The notes beneath the pieces were generated by a model. It was not told the DNA's origin and made no database searches. It was given only the letters and a program-made list of their open reading frames with translations. A DNA stretch of 64,000 bases, from the NCBI RefSeq assembly GCF_900199205.1, contig NZ_OBMJ01000001.1:248001-312000 (forward strand). Direction: 5' to 3'. A program made the translations under genes and the position numbers. Shown here in pieces: positions 24,802 to 33,476 of the stretch; position 1 is the first letter of the stretch; every line of letters begins with the position of its first letter. This DNA is from Streptomyces sp. 1331.2. GTDB taxonomy: Bacteria; Actinomycetota; Actinomycetes; Streptomycetales; Streptomycetaceae.

Positions 24802-26091
24802 TCAGCAGGAGCCGATGAAGGCAGCCAACTTCGCCACTCCGTCGATGATCTGAGCCTGCGTCAGCGAGCTGATGGAGAGCCGCAGCCGGCGCTCCCCGCC
24901 GCCCGCCGGGTAGAACGGCGCCATCGGCGTCCACAGCACCCCGTACGCGCGGGCGCAGCGCTCCATCGCCGCCTCGTCGGCGGCGAAGGGCACCGTGAGG
25001 ACGGCGAAGAAGCCGCCGTCGGGGCGGTTCCAGGAGACGCCCAGCCGACGCCGCTCGGAGGCCGGGAAGTGCCGGTCCAGCTCCCGCAGCAGGGTGTCCA
25101 TGCCGGCCGCGTAGTGGGCCGTGGCGCGGGCGTTGGCGGCGCGCAGCCGGCAGTCGTGCGTCAGCAGCATGCCGCCGATGACGGCCTGGCTGAGCGCGGG
25201 GGTGTTGACCGTCGTCATGCTCTTCAGCTTGGCCAGCTCGTCCGCGAGGAGGCTGCGCCGCCCGTCGGGGCCGGTCACCTCCTGGTCGGCGACGGCGTAG
25301 CCGAGCCGGGCGCCGGGGAAGCAGGTCTTGGCGAAGGAGCCCAGGTGGACGACCTGGCGGCGGCGGTCCAGCGCCTTGAGGGTGGGCCGCGGCCCGGGCG
25401 TGCGGGCGAAGAAGCCGTACGGGTTGTCCTCGACGACCAGGACGCCCTCCTCCGCGGCCACGTCCAGCAGCCGGGTGCGGGCGGCGATCGGCATGCTGGT
25501 GCCGGACGGGTTGGCGAAGTCGGGGACGACGTAGAGGGCGCGCGGGCGGCGCCCCTCGGCCCGCACGGCCCGGGCCGCGGCGCGCACGGCCGCCGGGTCC
25601 GGCCCGCCGTCGGGCCCCTCGGGGACCGGCCGGGTGGTCAGGTCGAGCAGCCTTGCGGCGCCGGTGACGCCGACGTAGCAGGGCGCGCTGACCAGCAGCA
25701 CGTCGTCCGGGCCCGCGCAGAGCGCGCGCAGCACGAGCAGCATGCCCTCCTGGGCGCCGACGGTGAGCACCAGGGCCTCGGGGGCGACGGTCAGTCCCTC
25801 GTCGTTGGCGAGGGTGCGGGCGACCAGTTCGGCGATGATGCCCTTGGTGGGGCCGTACTGGAACAGCGCGGTGCGCACGGCGTCCCGGTCGAGGCCGCGC
25901 TCGGCCAGGTGGGCGAGGTAGGTGTCCAGGTAGCGGGGGACGTCCTCGGGCTCGAAGAAGCCCTCGTAGGGGCGGCCGGGGGCGAAGGAGACGGCCTGCG
26001 GGTAGCGGGAGGTGACCTCGTTGAGGAAGGTCATCGCGTCCAGCAGCGGATCGGCGAGGGAGGCGTGCAGGTCCTCCAGACGGAGGTTCAC
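24802..26091 (-). CDS. hpgT: HpgT/PglE-type aminotransferase (hydroxyphenylglycine)
   Basis: A 429-residue fold-type I PLP enzyme. PLP Lys255 is in LGSFAKTCFPGARLGY, the ring-stacking and Asp-Asn region is VVPDFANPSG, and the N-terminal block MTFLNEVTSRYPQAVSFAPGRPYEGFF is characteristic of HpgT of glycopeptide clusters and PglE of streptogramin clusters. It converts 4-hydroxybenzoylformate to L-4-hydroxyphenylglycine, with tyrosine as usual amino donor, which regenerates 4-hydroxyphenylpyruvate. The GTG start at 26091 overlaps the hydrolase stop (GTGA). The presence of hydroxymandelate synthase and oxidase genes in the same cluster supports the assignment strongly. Confidence 0.9.
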   Translation of the reverse strand: MNLRLEDLHASLADPLLDAMTFLNEVTSRYPQAVSFAPGRPYEGFFEPEDVPRYLDTYLAHLAERGLDRDAVRTALFQYGPTKGIIAELVARTLANDEGLTVAPEALVLTVGAQEGMLLVLRALCAGPDDVLLVSAPCYVGVTGAARLLDLTTRPVPEGPDGGPDPAAVRAAARAVRAEGRRPRALYVVPDFANPSGTSMPIAARTRLLDVAAEEGVLVVEDNPYGFFARTPGPRPTLKALDRRRQVVHLGSFAKTCFPGARLGYAVADQEVTGPDGRRSLLADELAKLKSMTTVNTPALSQAVIGGMLLTHDCRLRAANARATAHYAAGMDTLLRELDRHFPASERRRLGVSWNRPDGGFFAVLTVPFAADEAAMERCARAYGVLWTPMAPFYPAGGGERRLRLSISSLTQAQIIDGVAKLAAFIGSC

Positions 26092-27062
26092 CGCGGCACC
26101 TCCCGCCCGGCCTCCCACAGTGTCTCCCGCAGCCGCCCGGCGGCGTACGCCTGGGCCTCGGCGGCCGCGTCCAGGGTGGCGGTCATGGCGAAGAAGCCGT
26201 GCGGCATTCCCTCGTACCGGCGCAGCTCCACCGGGACTCCGGCCGCGCGCAGCGCCTCGGCGTACTGTTCGCCCTCGTCCCGCAGCGGGTCGTACTCGGC
26301 GGTGAGGACGGTCGCGGGCGGCAGGCCGGCCAGGGTGGCGGCGCGCAGCGGGGAGGCGTACGGGCTGGCGGCGTCGGCCCGGTCGGCCAGGTAGTGACCC
26401 CAGTACCAGGCCAACGAGCGGCGGTTGAAGAGCAGCGGGTCGTCGTGTTCGCGCAGCGAGGGGGTGTCGGCGGCGTGGTCGGTGTTGGGGTAGACCAGCA
26501 GCTGGTGGCGCAGGGCCGGGCCGCCTTCGGCGCGCAGCAGCAGGGTCAGGGCGGCGCTGAGGTTGCCGCCGGCGCTCTCGCCGCCGACCGCGAGGCGGCC
26601 GGGGTCGATGCCGAACTCGCCGGCCCGTTCCACCAGGTGGAGGAGGGCGGCGCGGCAGTCCTGGAGGGCGGCGGGGAAGGGGTGTTCGGGGGCGAGCCGG
26701 TAGCCGACGGAGGCGGTGACGCAGCCGACGGCGTTGGTGAGTCGGCGGCAGATCGCGTCGCTGGTGTCGGGCGAGCCGAGGGTCCAGCCGCCGCCGAACA
26801 GGTAGAGCAGGGCGGGGAGTTCGGTGCTTCGCTGTTCGAGGGTGGGCGGTTCCGGGCGGTAGAGCCGCAGGGTGAGGTCGCCGCCGGGACCGGGGAAGCG
26901 GTGCTCCTCGACGGCGGCGACCGGTTCGGGGGTGCCGGCCGCGGCGCGGATGTCGGCGAGGTCGGCGGCGCGGGCCTCGGCCAGGGTGAGGGTGTAGAGC
27001 GGCGGTGCGCCGCTGCTCGCGCGCCGGGCGCGCAGGGCCTCGGCCTGGGGGTGCAGGGGCAT
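26088..27062 (-). CDS. alpha/beta hydrolase (hormone-sensitive lipase family)
   Basis: A 324-residue esterase-like protein. The nucleophile is Ser163 in GGESAGGN, the acid is Asp in AEYDPLRDEG, and the His is in GMPHGF. The oxyanion-hole motif, normally HGGG, reads F89-G-G-G. YRLAPEHPFPAALQD is typical of the family. It could hydrolyse or transfer an ester or thioester, for example releasing a product from a carrier protein. The ATG at 27062 (MPLHPQAEA) is preferred to the upstream start at 27110. It is coupled to hpgT by a 4-base overlap. Confidence 0.88.
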   Translation of the reverse strand: MPLHPQAEALRARRASSGAPPLYTLTLAEARAADLADIRAAAGTPEPVAAVEEHRFPGPGGDLTLRLYRPEPPTLEQRSTELPALLYLFGGGWTLGSPDTSDAICRRLTNAVGCVTASVGYRLAPEHPFPAALQDCRAALLHLVERAGEFGIDPGRLAVGGESAGGNLSAALTLLLRAEGGPALRHQLLVYPNTDHAADTPSLREHDDPLLFNRRSLAWYWGHYLADRADAASPYASPLRAATLAGLPPATVLTAEYDPLRDEGEQYAEALRAAGVPVELRRYEGMPHGFFAMTATLDAAAEAQAYAAGRLRETLWEAGREVPR

Positions 27063-27134
27063 GGGTGGTCCCGTTCTCGTGCGGCTGGGTCGGCGGTCGG
27101 GCCGCGTCATTGCCGGGCAGTCAAAGGTCGGCGC

Positions 27135-28004
27135 TCAGCGGTCGGCCTCGACGTAGATGGTCTCGTCGGTGCGGAACGCCGTGTCGAGGTCGGCGACGTC
27201 CGAACGGGTGCCCTGCCGGTAGGCGCAGTGGCGGACCTGCCCGGGCGTGAAGCCGGCCAGGGTGAGGACGTGCCGGAGTTCGTCCAGGTCGTAGATCCAC
27301 TGGTGGCCGTAGTACCGGAAGACCTGGTTGACCAGGAAGGCCGGGCGGGCGGGCATCGGCGGGCCGAAGCCGAGGGTGGTCAGGCGGCGGCGGTGCTTGG
27401 CGAGGAAGCCGTCGCCGGTGGCGTAGCCGACCAGGTAGCGGGCGAGGTCGGGGGTGGTCAGGCGCAGGACGCCGCCGGGGCGCAGCACCCGGCGGGCTTC
27501 GCGCAGCCAGCCGACCGCGACGGGCAGGGTGACGTGCTCGATCAGGTGCTCGGCGTACACCCAGTCGATGCTGGCGTCGGCGAAGGGCAGCGGCTCGGCG
27601 ATGTCCAGCTGGGTGAACCAGCGGTCGCCGTCGACCCGGTAGAGGGTGCCGGGCTCGGTGGCCGGCCCGGCGCCGCCGCGCAGGGCGGTCAGGTCGGTGC
27701 CGAGGCCTTCCGGGTGGGCGGTCCGGAAGGCGGCGAACTCGATGCCGGTGAGGCCGAGTTCGCGGAAGTCGGCGTGGTCGTGCGGGAGCCCGCCGGGGTG
27801 CGGTTCGAGCGTGTCGCAGGTGGCGACCTGTGCGCTGAACTCGTCCAGGCGGGTGGCCAGGCCGTCGGGGTCGTCCCAGTCCCAGCCGGGGAACCGGGCG
27901 CTGCGGGCGGCCCGTTCGGCCGGTTCCGTCCGTTCGGCTCGTTCGGTCCGTTCGGTCTGTGCGGTTCGTTCGGTCTGTGCGGTTCTTCGGGTCTGTTCGG
28001 TCAT
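27135..28004 (-). CDS. class I SAM-dependent methyltransferase-like protein
   Basis: A 289-residue protein with a methyltransferase-11-type core: LPFADASIDWVYAEHLIEHV and GWLREARRVLRPGGVLRLTTPDL are motifs near post-I to III. A standard glycine-rich motif I is weak, so SAM binding is probable but not certain. The N-terminal 35 residues are a Thr/Arg/Glu repeat (TAQTERTAQTER) encoded by an 18-bp tandem repeat. It sits in the operon hmo-methyltransferase-hydrolase-hpgT and may methylate an oxygen or carboxylate of the aryl unit. Confidence 0.8.
   Translation of the reverse strand: MTEQTRRTAQTERTAQTERTERAERTEPAERAARSARFPGWDWDDPDGLATRLDEFSAQVATCDTLEPHPGGLPHDHADFRELGLTGIEFAAFRTAHPEGLGTDLTALRGGAGPATEPGTLYRVDGDRWFTQLDIAEPLPFADASIDWVYAEHLIEHVTLPVAVGWLREARRVLRPGGVLRLTTPDLARYLVGYATGDGFLAKHRRRLTTLGFGPPMPARPAFLVNQVFRYYGHQWIYDLDELRHVLTLAGFTPGQVRHCAYRQGTRSDVADLDTAFRTDETIYVEADR
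27949..27984 (-). repeat. 2 x 18-bp in-frame tandem repeat
   Basis: CGTTCGGTCTGTGCGGTT occurs twice in tandem and related CGTTCGG units continue on both sides (about 27912-27999). It lies at the start of the methyltransferase gene and encodes the TERTAQ run. Confidence 0.85.
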
Positions 28005-28047
28005 CTCGGTCTCTTCCTCGGAGAACGTGGTGCGGGCCCCGCGTGGT

Positions 28048-29151
28048 TCAGCCGGCCGGGCAGCAGGGCCAGGGGGCGAGGGCCGTACGGTCCAGGTCGG
28101 CGAGCCGGGGGCGGCCCAACAGGGCCATGGTGTGCTCCAGTTCCTGGCGCAGCAGGTCGAGCACCCGGTGCACGCCGGACTCCCCGTCGGTGGCGAGGCC
28201 CCAGAACGCGGGGCGGCCGATCAGGACGGCGCGGGCGCCGAGGGCGAGGGCGACGGCGATGTCGGTGCCGGTGCGCACGCCGCCGTCGAGCAGCACCGGC
28301 AGCTCGTGCGGAACGGCCTGGACCACCTCGGGCAGGGCCGCCAACGCCGCTATCGAGCCGTCCAGTTGTCGGCCGCCGTGGTTGGAGACCAGGACGGCGT
28401 CGGCGCCGTGTTCGACGGCCAGCCGGGCGTCCTCTGCGGTCAGGATGCCCTTGAGGACCAGCGGCAGCCGGGTGCGGCGGCGCAGCCAGGCGAGGTCGGC
28501 CCAGCTCAGGGTGGGGTCGAACTGCTCGCGGGCGTGCTCGGCGATGCCCGAACTGCCGCCCGCTGCACGGTGGCTGGCCGACATCAGGGCCGGGTCCAGG
28601 TTGACCGCGCGGACGGCGGGCGGGATGGCGAAGCCGTTGCGCAGGTCTCGCAGGCGGCGGCCGATCCTGGGGGCGTCGACGGTCAGCACCAGGGCCCGGA
28701 AGCCGGCCGCCTCGGCGCGCTCCACCAGGGCGGCGAGGGCGGCCCGTTCGCGCAGCCAGTACAGCTGGAGCCAGAGCGGGCCGGTGGCGGCCTCGGCGAT
28801 CTCCTCCAGGGTGCGACTGGCGAACATCCCGGCGACCAGCAGCGCCCCGGCCCGGCCGGCGGCGCGGGCGGTGGCGGTCTCGCCCTCCGGGTCGACCAGG
28901 CGGTGGTAGGCCATCGGGGCGATGCCGAGCGGGAGGGCGAGCGGTGCGCCGAGCAGGGTCAGGGCCGGGTCGCAGGCGGAGACGTCGACCAGGGTGCGCG
29001 GGCGCAGGGCGTAGCGCCCGAACATCTCCCGGTTCGCGGCCAGGGTGCGTTCGGTGCCGCTGCCGCCTTCGATGAAATCCCAGATTTCCGGGGGGAGTTG
29101 TTCGCGCGCTGCGCGCTCGATCCCGGCCAGCGTGAGTGCTCCCACGGGCAT
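28048..29151 (-). CDS. hmo: 4-hydroxymandelate oxidase (FMN, Hmo type)
   Basis: A 367-residue flavoenzyme of the alpha-hydroxy acid oxidase family. By alignment to glycolate oxidase, catalytic residues are Tyr131, Asp159, Lys234, His258 (SNHGGRQLDG) and Arg261; the position of its Tyr24 is Phe26 (WDFIEGGSG). It oxidises 4-hydroxymandelate to 4-hydroxybenzoylformate with FMN and oxygen. The start is ATG 29151. It is the first gene of the minus operon ending in hpgT and diverges from the first AMP ligase across a dre-like site. Lactate oxidase-type activity cannot be excluded by motif, but the neighbours fix the likely substrate. Confidence 0.88.
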   Translation of the reverse strand: MPVGALTLAGIERAAREQLPPEIWDFIEGGSGTERTLAANREMFGRYALRPRTLVDVSACDPALTLLGAPLALPLGIAPMAYHRLVDPEGETATARAAGRAGALLVAGMFASRTLEEIAEAATGPLWLQLYWLRERAALAALVERAEAAGFRALVLTVDAPRIGRRLRDLRNGFAIPPAVRAVNLDPALMSASHRAAGGSSGIAEHAREQFDPTLSWADLAWLRRRTRLPLVLKGILTAEDARLAVEHGADAVLVSNHGGRQLDGSIAALAALPEVVQAVPHELPVLLDGGVRTGTDIAVALALGARAVLIGRPAFWGLATDGESGVHRVLDLLRQELEHTMALLGRPRLADLDRTALAPWPCCPAG

Positions 29152-29215
29152 TCCTCGTTCCCGGACGGCCACGCGCGGGCCAGTCCCGGTTCGGCAGCGT
29201 AGGAGCAACGGACAC

Positions 29216-29231
29216 ATTGGTATAGACCTTG
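29216..29231. promoter_or_regulatory. dre-like palindrome 3 (divergent hmo / AMP-ligase promoter)
   Basis: ATTGGTATAGACCTTG matches 11 of 16 bases of ACTGGTCTAGACCACT. It overlaps a wider inverted repeat, AGACCTT (29224-29230) and AAGGTCT (29253-29259). It lies in the 180-bp divergent region, so one regulator could control both arms. Confidence 0.5.
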
Positions 29232-29331
29232 ATTTGACCAAACGTCTGTGCCAAGGTCTGGCAACGGAATTGGCCGTTTTCTGGTCGTGAACTGCGTTCA
29301 TGACAAATCCCCTGACTTGTGTGGAGCCGCG

Positions 29332-30783
29332 TTGACCGGCTTTTCCCCCTTTTCGCCTCCGCCGTTCGCACCGCCGCACTCCGATGCCCCGCACGACTGG
29401 GTCGACCGGCTGTTGCTGGCCGGCCCCGGCGGCGAGGAGTGCCTGCACCTCGGCGCGCCGCTCGACCGGGACGCGCTGCGCACCCTGGTCGAGGAGCAGT
29501 CCGTACGGCTCACGGCCGCCGGGCTCGGCCCCGGCGGTACGGCGGCGCTGCGGCTGCCGCCCTCGGTGGCGTTCGTCGCGGTGCTGCTGGCCTGCTGGCG
29601 GCTCGGTGCCCAAGTCGCCCTGCTCGACCACCGGTTGACCGACCACGAGATCGACGCGGCGGTGGCCCGACTGGCCCCGCAGGTGCTGGTAGGCTCCGCC
29701 CACCGACCCGCGGCGGCCCTGCGCGGCTTCTCCGACGTGGAACCGGTGGCCGTGCGGTTGCCGGACGGACAGCCGGCCCGCACCGGGCACGCCCTGATCC
29801 AGCTCAGCTCCGGATCTACCGGCCCGGCCAAGGTCATCGCCCGTACCGCCGCCGACCTGCTGCGCGAACTCGACTGCTACCGCAGGCTGGTGGCGTTCCC
29901 CGGTGAGGGCGAGCGGGTGGTGCTGCTGTCCTCGGTGGTCCACGTGCTCGGCCTGGTCGGCGGGCTGCTCAACGCCCTGTACGTCCGCGCCGCGCTCACC
30001 GTGCCGGAGCGGATGACGGCGGCCGGCATCCTCGCCGCCGTCGCCGACTCCGACCGGCCGACCACCGTCATCGGGGTGCCCTTCCACGCCGAGCTGCTGG
30101 CGGGGGCGGTCGCTCCCCCGGCGCTGCCCCGACTGCGCCGGATGATCGTCGCGGGCGAACTGGTCCGCCCGGGCCTGCCCGCGCTGTTCACCGAGCGCTA
30201 CGGCGTCCCGCTCGGCACCATGTACGGCATGACCGAGACCGGGGTCATCGCCACCGACCTCGACGGCACCCTCCACCCGGCCAAGCGCCCCGTCCACGGA
30301 ATGCGACTGCTCCTGGTGAAGGGCGAGTTGCAGCTCGGCGCCGTCTCCTCGCCGTACCCCGGGCTGGACGACCCGACCCGCTGGTCGGACGGCTGGCTGC
30401 ACACCCGGGACGCCGCCGAACTGGACGCGGACAACGGCCTGGTCACCGTGCTCGGCCGGCTCGACTCCCAGGTCTCGATCGGCGGCCTGAAGGTCGACCT
30501 CACCGAAGTCGAACAGACCCTGACCGCACTGCCCGAGGTCCGCGAGGCCGTGGTCGTCTTCGACTGCGGCGCGATCGAGGCCTACCTGGCCACCGAACCC
30601 GACGCCGACCTCGCCCTCGTCCGGGACGGGCTGGCCCGGCGCCTCGCCGCCTACAAGCGGCCGCGCCGGCTCGCCCTCCTCCCCCGCCTCCCCCGCACCG
30701 CCACCGGCAAGCTGCTGCGCGACCCGGCCGCCCTGCGCGACACCGCCTCGGCCGGCACGGCCGGCGCAGCCACCACGCACTGA
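29332..30783 (+). CDS. stand-alone AMP-forming acyl/aryl ligase 1
   Basis: A 483-residue ANL-family adenylating enzyme. Core motifs: LIQLSSGSTGPAKV (phosphate loop), YGMTETG, DGWLHTRDAAELD, GRLDSQVSIGGLKV (hinge) and LPRTATGKLLR with the catalytic Lys. It would activate a carboxylic acid as adenylate and load it on CoA or the carrier protein encoded directly downstream. TTG 29332 is chosen because TGGAG lies five bases upstream; GTG 29287 and 29248 are possible. It is the first gene of the long plus-strand operon. The gene order of ligase, ACP, ACP, ketosynthase resembles aryl polyene and related type II systems. Confidence 0.88.
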   Translation: MTGFSPFSPPPFAPPHSDAPHDWVDRLLLAGPGGEECLHLGAPLDRDALRTLVEEQSVRLTAAGLGPGGTAALRLPPSVAFVAVLLACWRLGAQVALLDHRLTDHEIDAAVARLAPQVLVGSAHRPAAALRGFSDVEPVAVRLPDGQPARTGHALIQLSSGSTGPAKVIARTAADLLRELDCYRRLVAFPGEGERVVLLSSVVHVLGLVGGLLNALYVRAALTVPERMTAAGILAAVADSDRPTTVIGVPFHAELLAGAVAPPALPRLRRMIVAGELVRPGLPALFTERYGVPLGTMYGMTETGVIATDLDGTLHPAKRPVHGMRLLLVKGELQLGAVSSPYPGLDDPTRWSDGWLHTRDAAELDADNGLVTVLGRLDSQVSIGGLKVDLTEVEQTLTALPEVREAVVVFDCGAIEAYLATEPDADLALVRDGLARRLAAYKRPRRLALLPRLPRTATGKLLRDPAALRDTASAGTAGAATTH

Positions 30784-30897
30784 CCGCCGGCCGCCACGTA
30801 CTCCCGCGCACTCGTGCACCGCATGCACGTCACGCGCCTCACGCACGTCACGCACGTCACGCACCCAAGCGCCAGACCCCCGACAAGGAGCCACACC

Positions 30898-31173
30898 ATG
30901 CAGGACCGCATCCGCGCGTTCGTCCTCGCCGCCCTGACCGAGATGCAGTACGACGTCTCCGAGGTCACCGGGGACACCGACCTCGGCCCGGCCGGGCTTG
31001 ACCTCGAATCGCTCGCGCTGGCCGACCTCTCGGTACAGGTCGAGGACGAGTTCGGGATCAAGTTCGACCTGGACGAGATGGAGACCACCGCGCTGATGAC
31101 GCTGGACGAGTTCACCGCAGACGTCGCCCGCCGGATCGACGCCCTCGCCGCCGCCTCCGGCAGCGCCGCATGA
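30898..31173 (+). CDS. acyl carrier protein
   Basis: A 91-residue type II carrier protein. Attachment Ser38 is in GLDLESLALADLSVQVEDEFG. The AAGGAG ribosome site lies seven bases before ATG 30898. It is 114 bp after AMP ligase 1, the likely loading enzyme, and overlaps the next carrier gene by four bases. The short gap upstream has a repeated CACGCACGT motif (30840-30857). Confidence 0.93.
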   Translation: MQDRIRAFVLAALTEMQYDVSEVTGDTDLGPAGLDLESLALADLSVQVEDEFGIKFDLDEMETTALMTLDEFTADVARRIDALAAASGSAA

Positions 31174-31457
31174 CCGGCGGTGAGCGTGCCGAGGCCCGGC
31201 CGGACGGCCGCGAGGCCCTGCCGGGACGGGACGAGGTCCTGACGATGCTGGCGGCGTTCGGGCAGCGCGCCGCCGACACCGTGCCCGAGGAGCTTGGATC
31301 GCTCGAACTCACCTGGCTCGTCGCCGAGTTCGAGCAGCGCTACGGGCTGCAGCTGGACCTGGACGACGAGCGCTTCGGCGCCGTGCGGACGGTCGACGAC
31401 GCGACCGAGCTGCTGCGGGCGGCCGTCCTGGCCGAGCGCGCGGGCGGACGGCCGTGA
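31170..31457 (+). CDS. second acyl carrier protein (divergent)
   Basis: A 95-residue carrier-like protein. The putative attachment site is Ser44 in ELGSLELTWLVAEFEQRYG, where Gly replaces the Asp of DSL. The fold-determining helices II and III are recognisable (LQLDLDDERFGAVRTVDDATELL). It is coupled by ATGA to the first ACP and by GTGA to the following ketosynthase. Tandem unlike carrier proteins next to a ketosynthase are typical of aryl polyene-type and related systems, in which they hold different intermediates. Confidence 0.82.
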   Translation: MTGGERAEARPDGREALPGRDEVLTMLAAFGQRAADTVPEELGSLELTWLVAEFEQRYGLQLDLDDERFGAVRTVDDATELLRAAVLAERAGGRP

Positions 31458-32632
31458 GCGGCCTCGCCCCGGGCGCCGGCCCGCCCGGCCCCTCCGGCCC
31501 TCTTCCGCCGTCCGGCCCGGTCCGCCCGGTCCGCCCGGTCCGCCCCGTCGTCACCGGGATCGGCGTGCTCAGCGCCGCCGGGCACGGGCTCGCCGCGCTG
31601 ACCGAGGCCGTCACGCACGGCAAAGCCGCATTCGGCCCGGTCACCCGCTTCGACGTGGCCGCCCGCCGGACCACTCGGGCCGCGCTGCTTCCCACCTCGC
31701 CGGCTCCGGCCGGGGCGGCGCTCGATGCGATCGACCAGGCCTGCCGGCAGGCCGGCCTGACCGCCGCCGAGGGCGCCACGCTGCCCGTCCTGCTCGCGCT
31801 GCACAGCGACGAGCACACCCGGGCCACCGCCGAGGCGGTAGCGGCCGGGGTCCGCGCGGGCTGGGGAGCCCCGGGTGTCACCCGGGTGTACACCGGCGCC
31901 TGTGTGGCCGCCTCGACCGCCGTGGCCGACGCCGCCGCCCTGGTCGCCGCCGGACGGCACGAGCGGATCCTGGTCGCCGCCGTCCACCTGGTCGGACCGG
32001 GTGTGTTCGCCGTCTTCGACGCCGGGCGCGCGCTGGCCCGCGACGGCGAGCTGCGCCCGTTCAGCGCCGGCCGCACCGGCACCCTGCTCGGCGACGCGGC
32101 CGCCGCCGTCCTGGTCGAGGCCGCCCCGGCGGCCGAGCGCCGGGCCGCGCCGGTGTTCGCCCGGCTGGCCGGCTGGGGCCGCGCCGGGGACGCCCACCAC
32201 GTCTGCCGTCCCGAACCGGACGGCACCGGGGTGGCCCGGGCGATCGAGGCCGCGATCGGCCGGGCCGGCGCCGCCCCGGCCGAGGTCGGCTACGTCAACG
32301 CCAACGGCACCGGGTCCACCCTCGCCGACCGGGCCGAAGCCCGGGCCCTGCGACGGGTGTTCGGCCGGCACACCGACGAACTGCCGGTCAGCTCCAGCAA
32401 GTCGGTGCACGGCCACGCCCTGGAGGCCTCCGCCCTGCTCGAACTCGCCGTCACCGTCGGGGCGTTGGAGACCGGTCTGCTCCCGGTCAACGCGGGGTGG
32501 CTCGGCCCGGATCCGGACGTCGGCCTGGATCTCGTCCTGGACGGTCCGCGCGCCGCCCGCCCCCGCTACGCCCTCAGCCTCAACTCCGCCTTCGGCGGCG
32601 CCAACACTGCCCTGCTGCTGGCCCCCGGATGA
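31454..32632 (+). CDS. ketosynthase-like protein with His to Asn change
   Basis: A 392-residue FabF-fold protein. Active Cys150 is kept (TGACVAAST), as are Lys316 and His321 (SSSKSVHGHALEAS). The first catalytic His, in the usual NAHGTGT, is Asn284 (VNANGTGST). FabF-type enzymes need this His for decarboxylation, so the protein may be a chain-length-factor-like partner, an acyltransferase or a changed condensing enzyme. The N-terminus has a VRPVRPVRPV repeat. It overlaps both neighbours by four bases and probably pairs with the complete ketosynthase at 35090 or the half-size protein that follows. Confidence 0.85.
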   Translation: MSGLAPGAGPPGPSGPLPPSGPVRPVRPVRPVVTGIGVLSAAGHGLAALTEAVTHGKAAFGPVTRFDVAARRTTRAALLPTSPAPAGAALDAIDQACRQAGLTAAEGATLPVLLALHSDEHTRATAEAVAAGVRAGWGAPGVTRVYTGACVAASTAVADAAALVAAGRHERILVAAVHLVGPGVFAVFDAGRALARDGELRPFSAGRTGTLLGDAAAAVLVEAAPAAERRAAPVFARLAGWGRAGDAHHVCRPEPDGTGVARAIEAAIGRAGAAPAEVGYVNANGTGSTLADRAEARALRRVFGRHTDELPVSSSKSVHGHALEASALLELAVTVGALETGLLPVNAGWLGPDPDVGLDLVLDGPRAARPRYALSLNSAFGGANTALLLAPG

Positions 32633-33198
32633 CACCCACCACCACCATGACCTCCCCTGCCGACAACGCCCACGGCCTGCGGGTCCTCGCCGAGGCCCGC
32701 CGCTCCGCACCCGGCCCGGACGGGCCGCCGCCACCGCTGCCCGGCTTCGCCGCCTCCGGCTTCGATCCGCTGGTCGCCGACGCCGCCGAGCGCTGTCTGC
32801 GCGCCGCCCACGGCGAGCCGCCCGCCCCCGGACGGACCGCCCTGTTGCTGGCCAGTGCGAGCGGCGACCTCGACACCGCGCGGGCGATCGAGCAGAGCGC
32901 CGAACCCGGCCACCGGACCGGCCCGCTGCTGTTCTTCCAGTCCAACCCCAACGCCGTCCTCGGGCACATCGCGGCGCGCTGGGGCCTGACCGGCCCCGTC
33001 GTGGCGATCTGCCCGGCCGAGGCCGAACCAGGCCGCGTACCGGCGGAGGCCTACGAGCTCGCCGCGCTGCTGCTCGCCGACGGGGACGCCGACCGGGTCC
33101 TCGTGCTGGCCGTCGAGCAGACGCCGGACGGGGACCGCGCCGCCGCCGTACTGCTCTCCTGTCCCCGGTCACCCGAGGACCCGGAGTCGCCGAGCTGA
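32629..33198 (+). CDS. short ketoacyl-synthase-like protein (Ketoacyl-synt_2 type)
   Basis: A 189-residue protein resembling the N-terminal half of ketosynthases of the kind found in aryl polyene clusters (pfam Ketoacyl-synt_2). Signature: LLLASASGDLDTARAIEQ and LLFFQSNPNAVLGHIAARWGLTGPV. No active-site Cys is evident. It is coupled by ATGA to the Asn-variant ketosynthase, suggesting a complex between them. A non-coding gap of 278 bp follows. Its role in such systems is not established as far as I know. Confidence 0.75.
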   Translation: MTPTTTMTSPADNAHGLRVLAEARRSAPGPDGPPPPLPGFAASGFDPLVADAAERCLRAAHGEPPAPGRTALLLASASGDLDTARAIEQSAEPGHRTGPLLFFQSNPNAVLGHIAARWGLTGPVVAICPAEAEPGRVPAEAYELAALLLADGDADRVLVLAVEQTPDGDRAAAVLLSCPRSPEDPESPS

Positions 33199-33260
33199 AC
33201 CCGCCGATCACCCCCGGCCGTAGCCACCAGCGAGGCCCATAGAGGTCAGAGGCCCGGAGG

Positions 33261-33298
33261 CCACCGAGTCCCACCGAGTCCCACCGAGTTTCACCGAG
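33261..33298 (+). repeat. 10-bp tandem repeat in operon gap
   Basis: CCACCGAGTC is repeated three times with a fourth partial copy. It lies in the 278-bp gap between the short ketosynthase-like gene and ligase 2. Apart from it I see no terminator or conserved element in the gap. Confidence 0.75.
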
Positions 33299-33476
33299 GC
33301 CCGGCGCCTGACGCAGCCGCACCCGGCAGACCAACCGCCGTGCGCCCCGACGCCGCCCCGCAACCCGCCGTCCGGCACCACCTCGGATCGCCCGCCGCCC
33401 GAACGCGGCCGACCGACCCCGCCACCACCTGATCAGCCGCCCGGGCCGTCCACCGGCCCCGTTGGAGGGACCCCCC

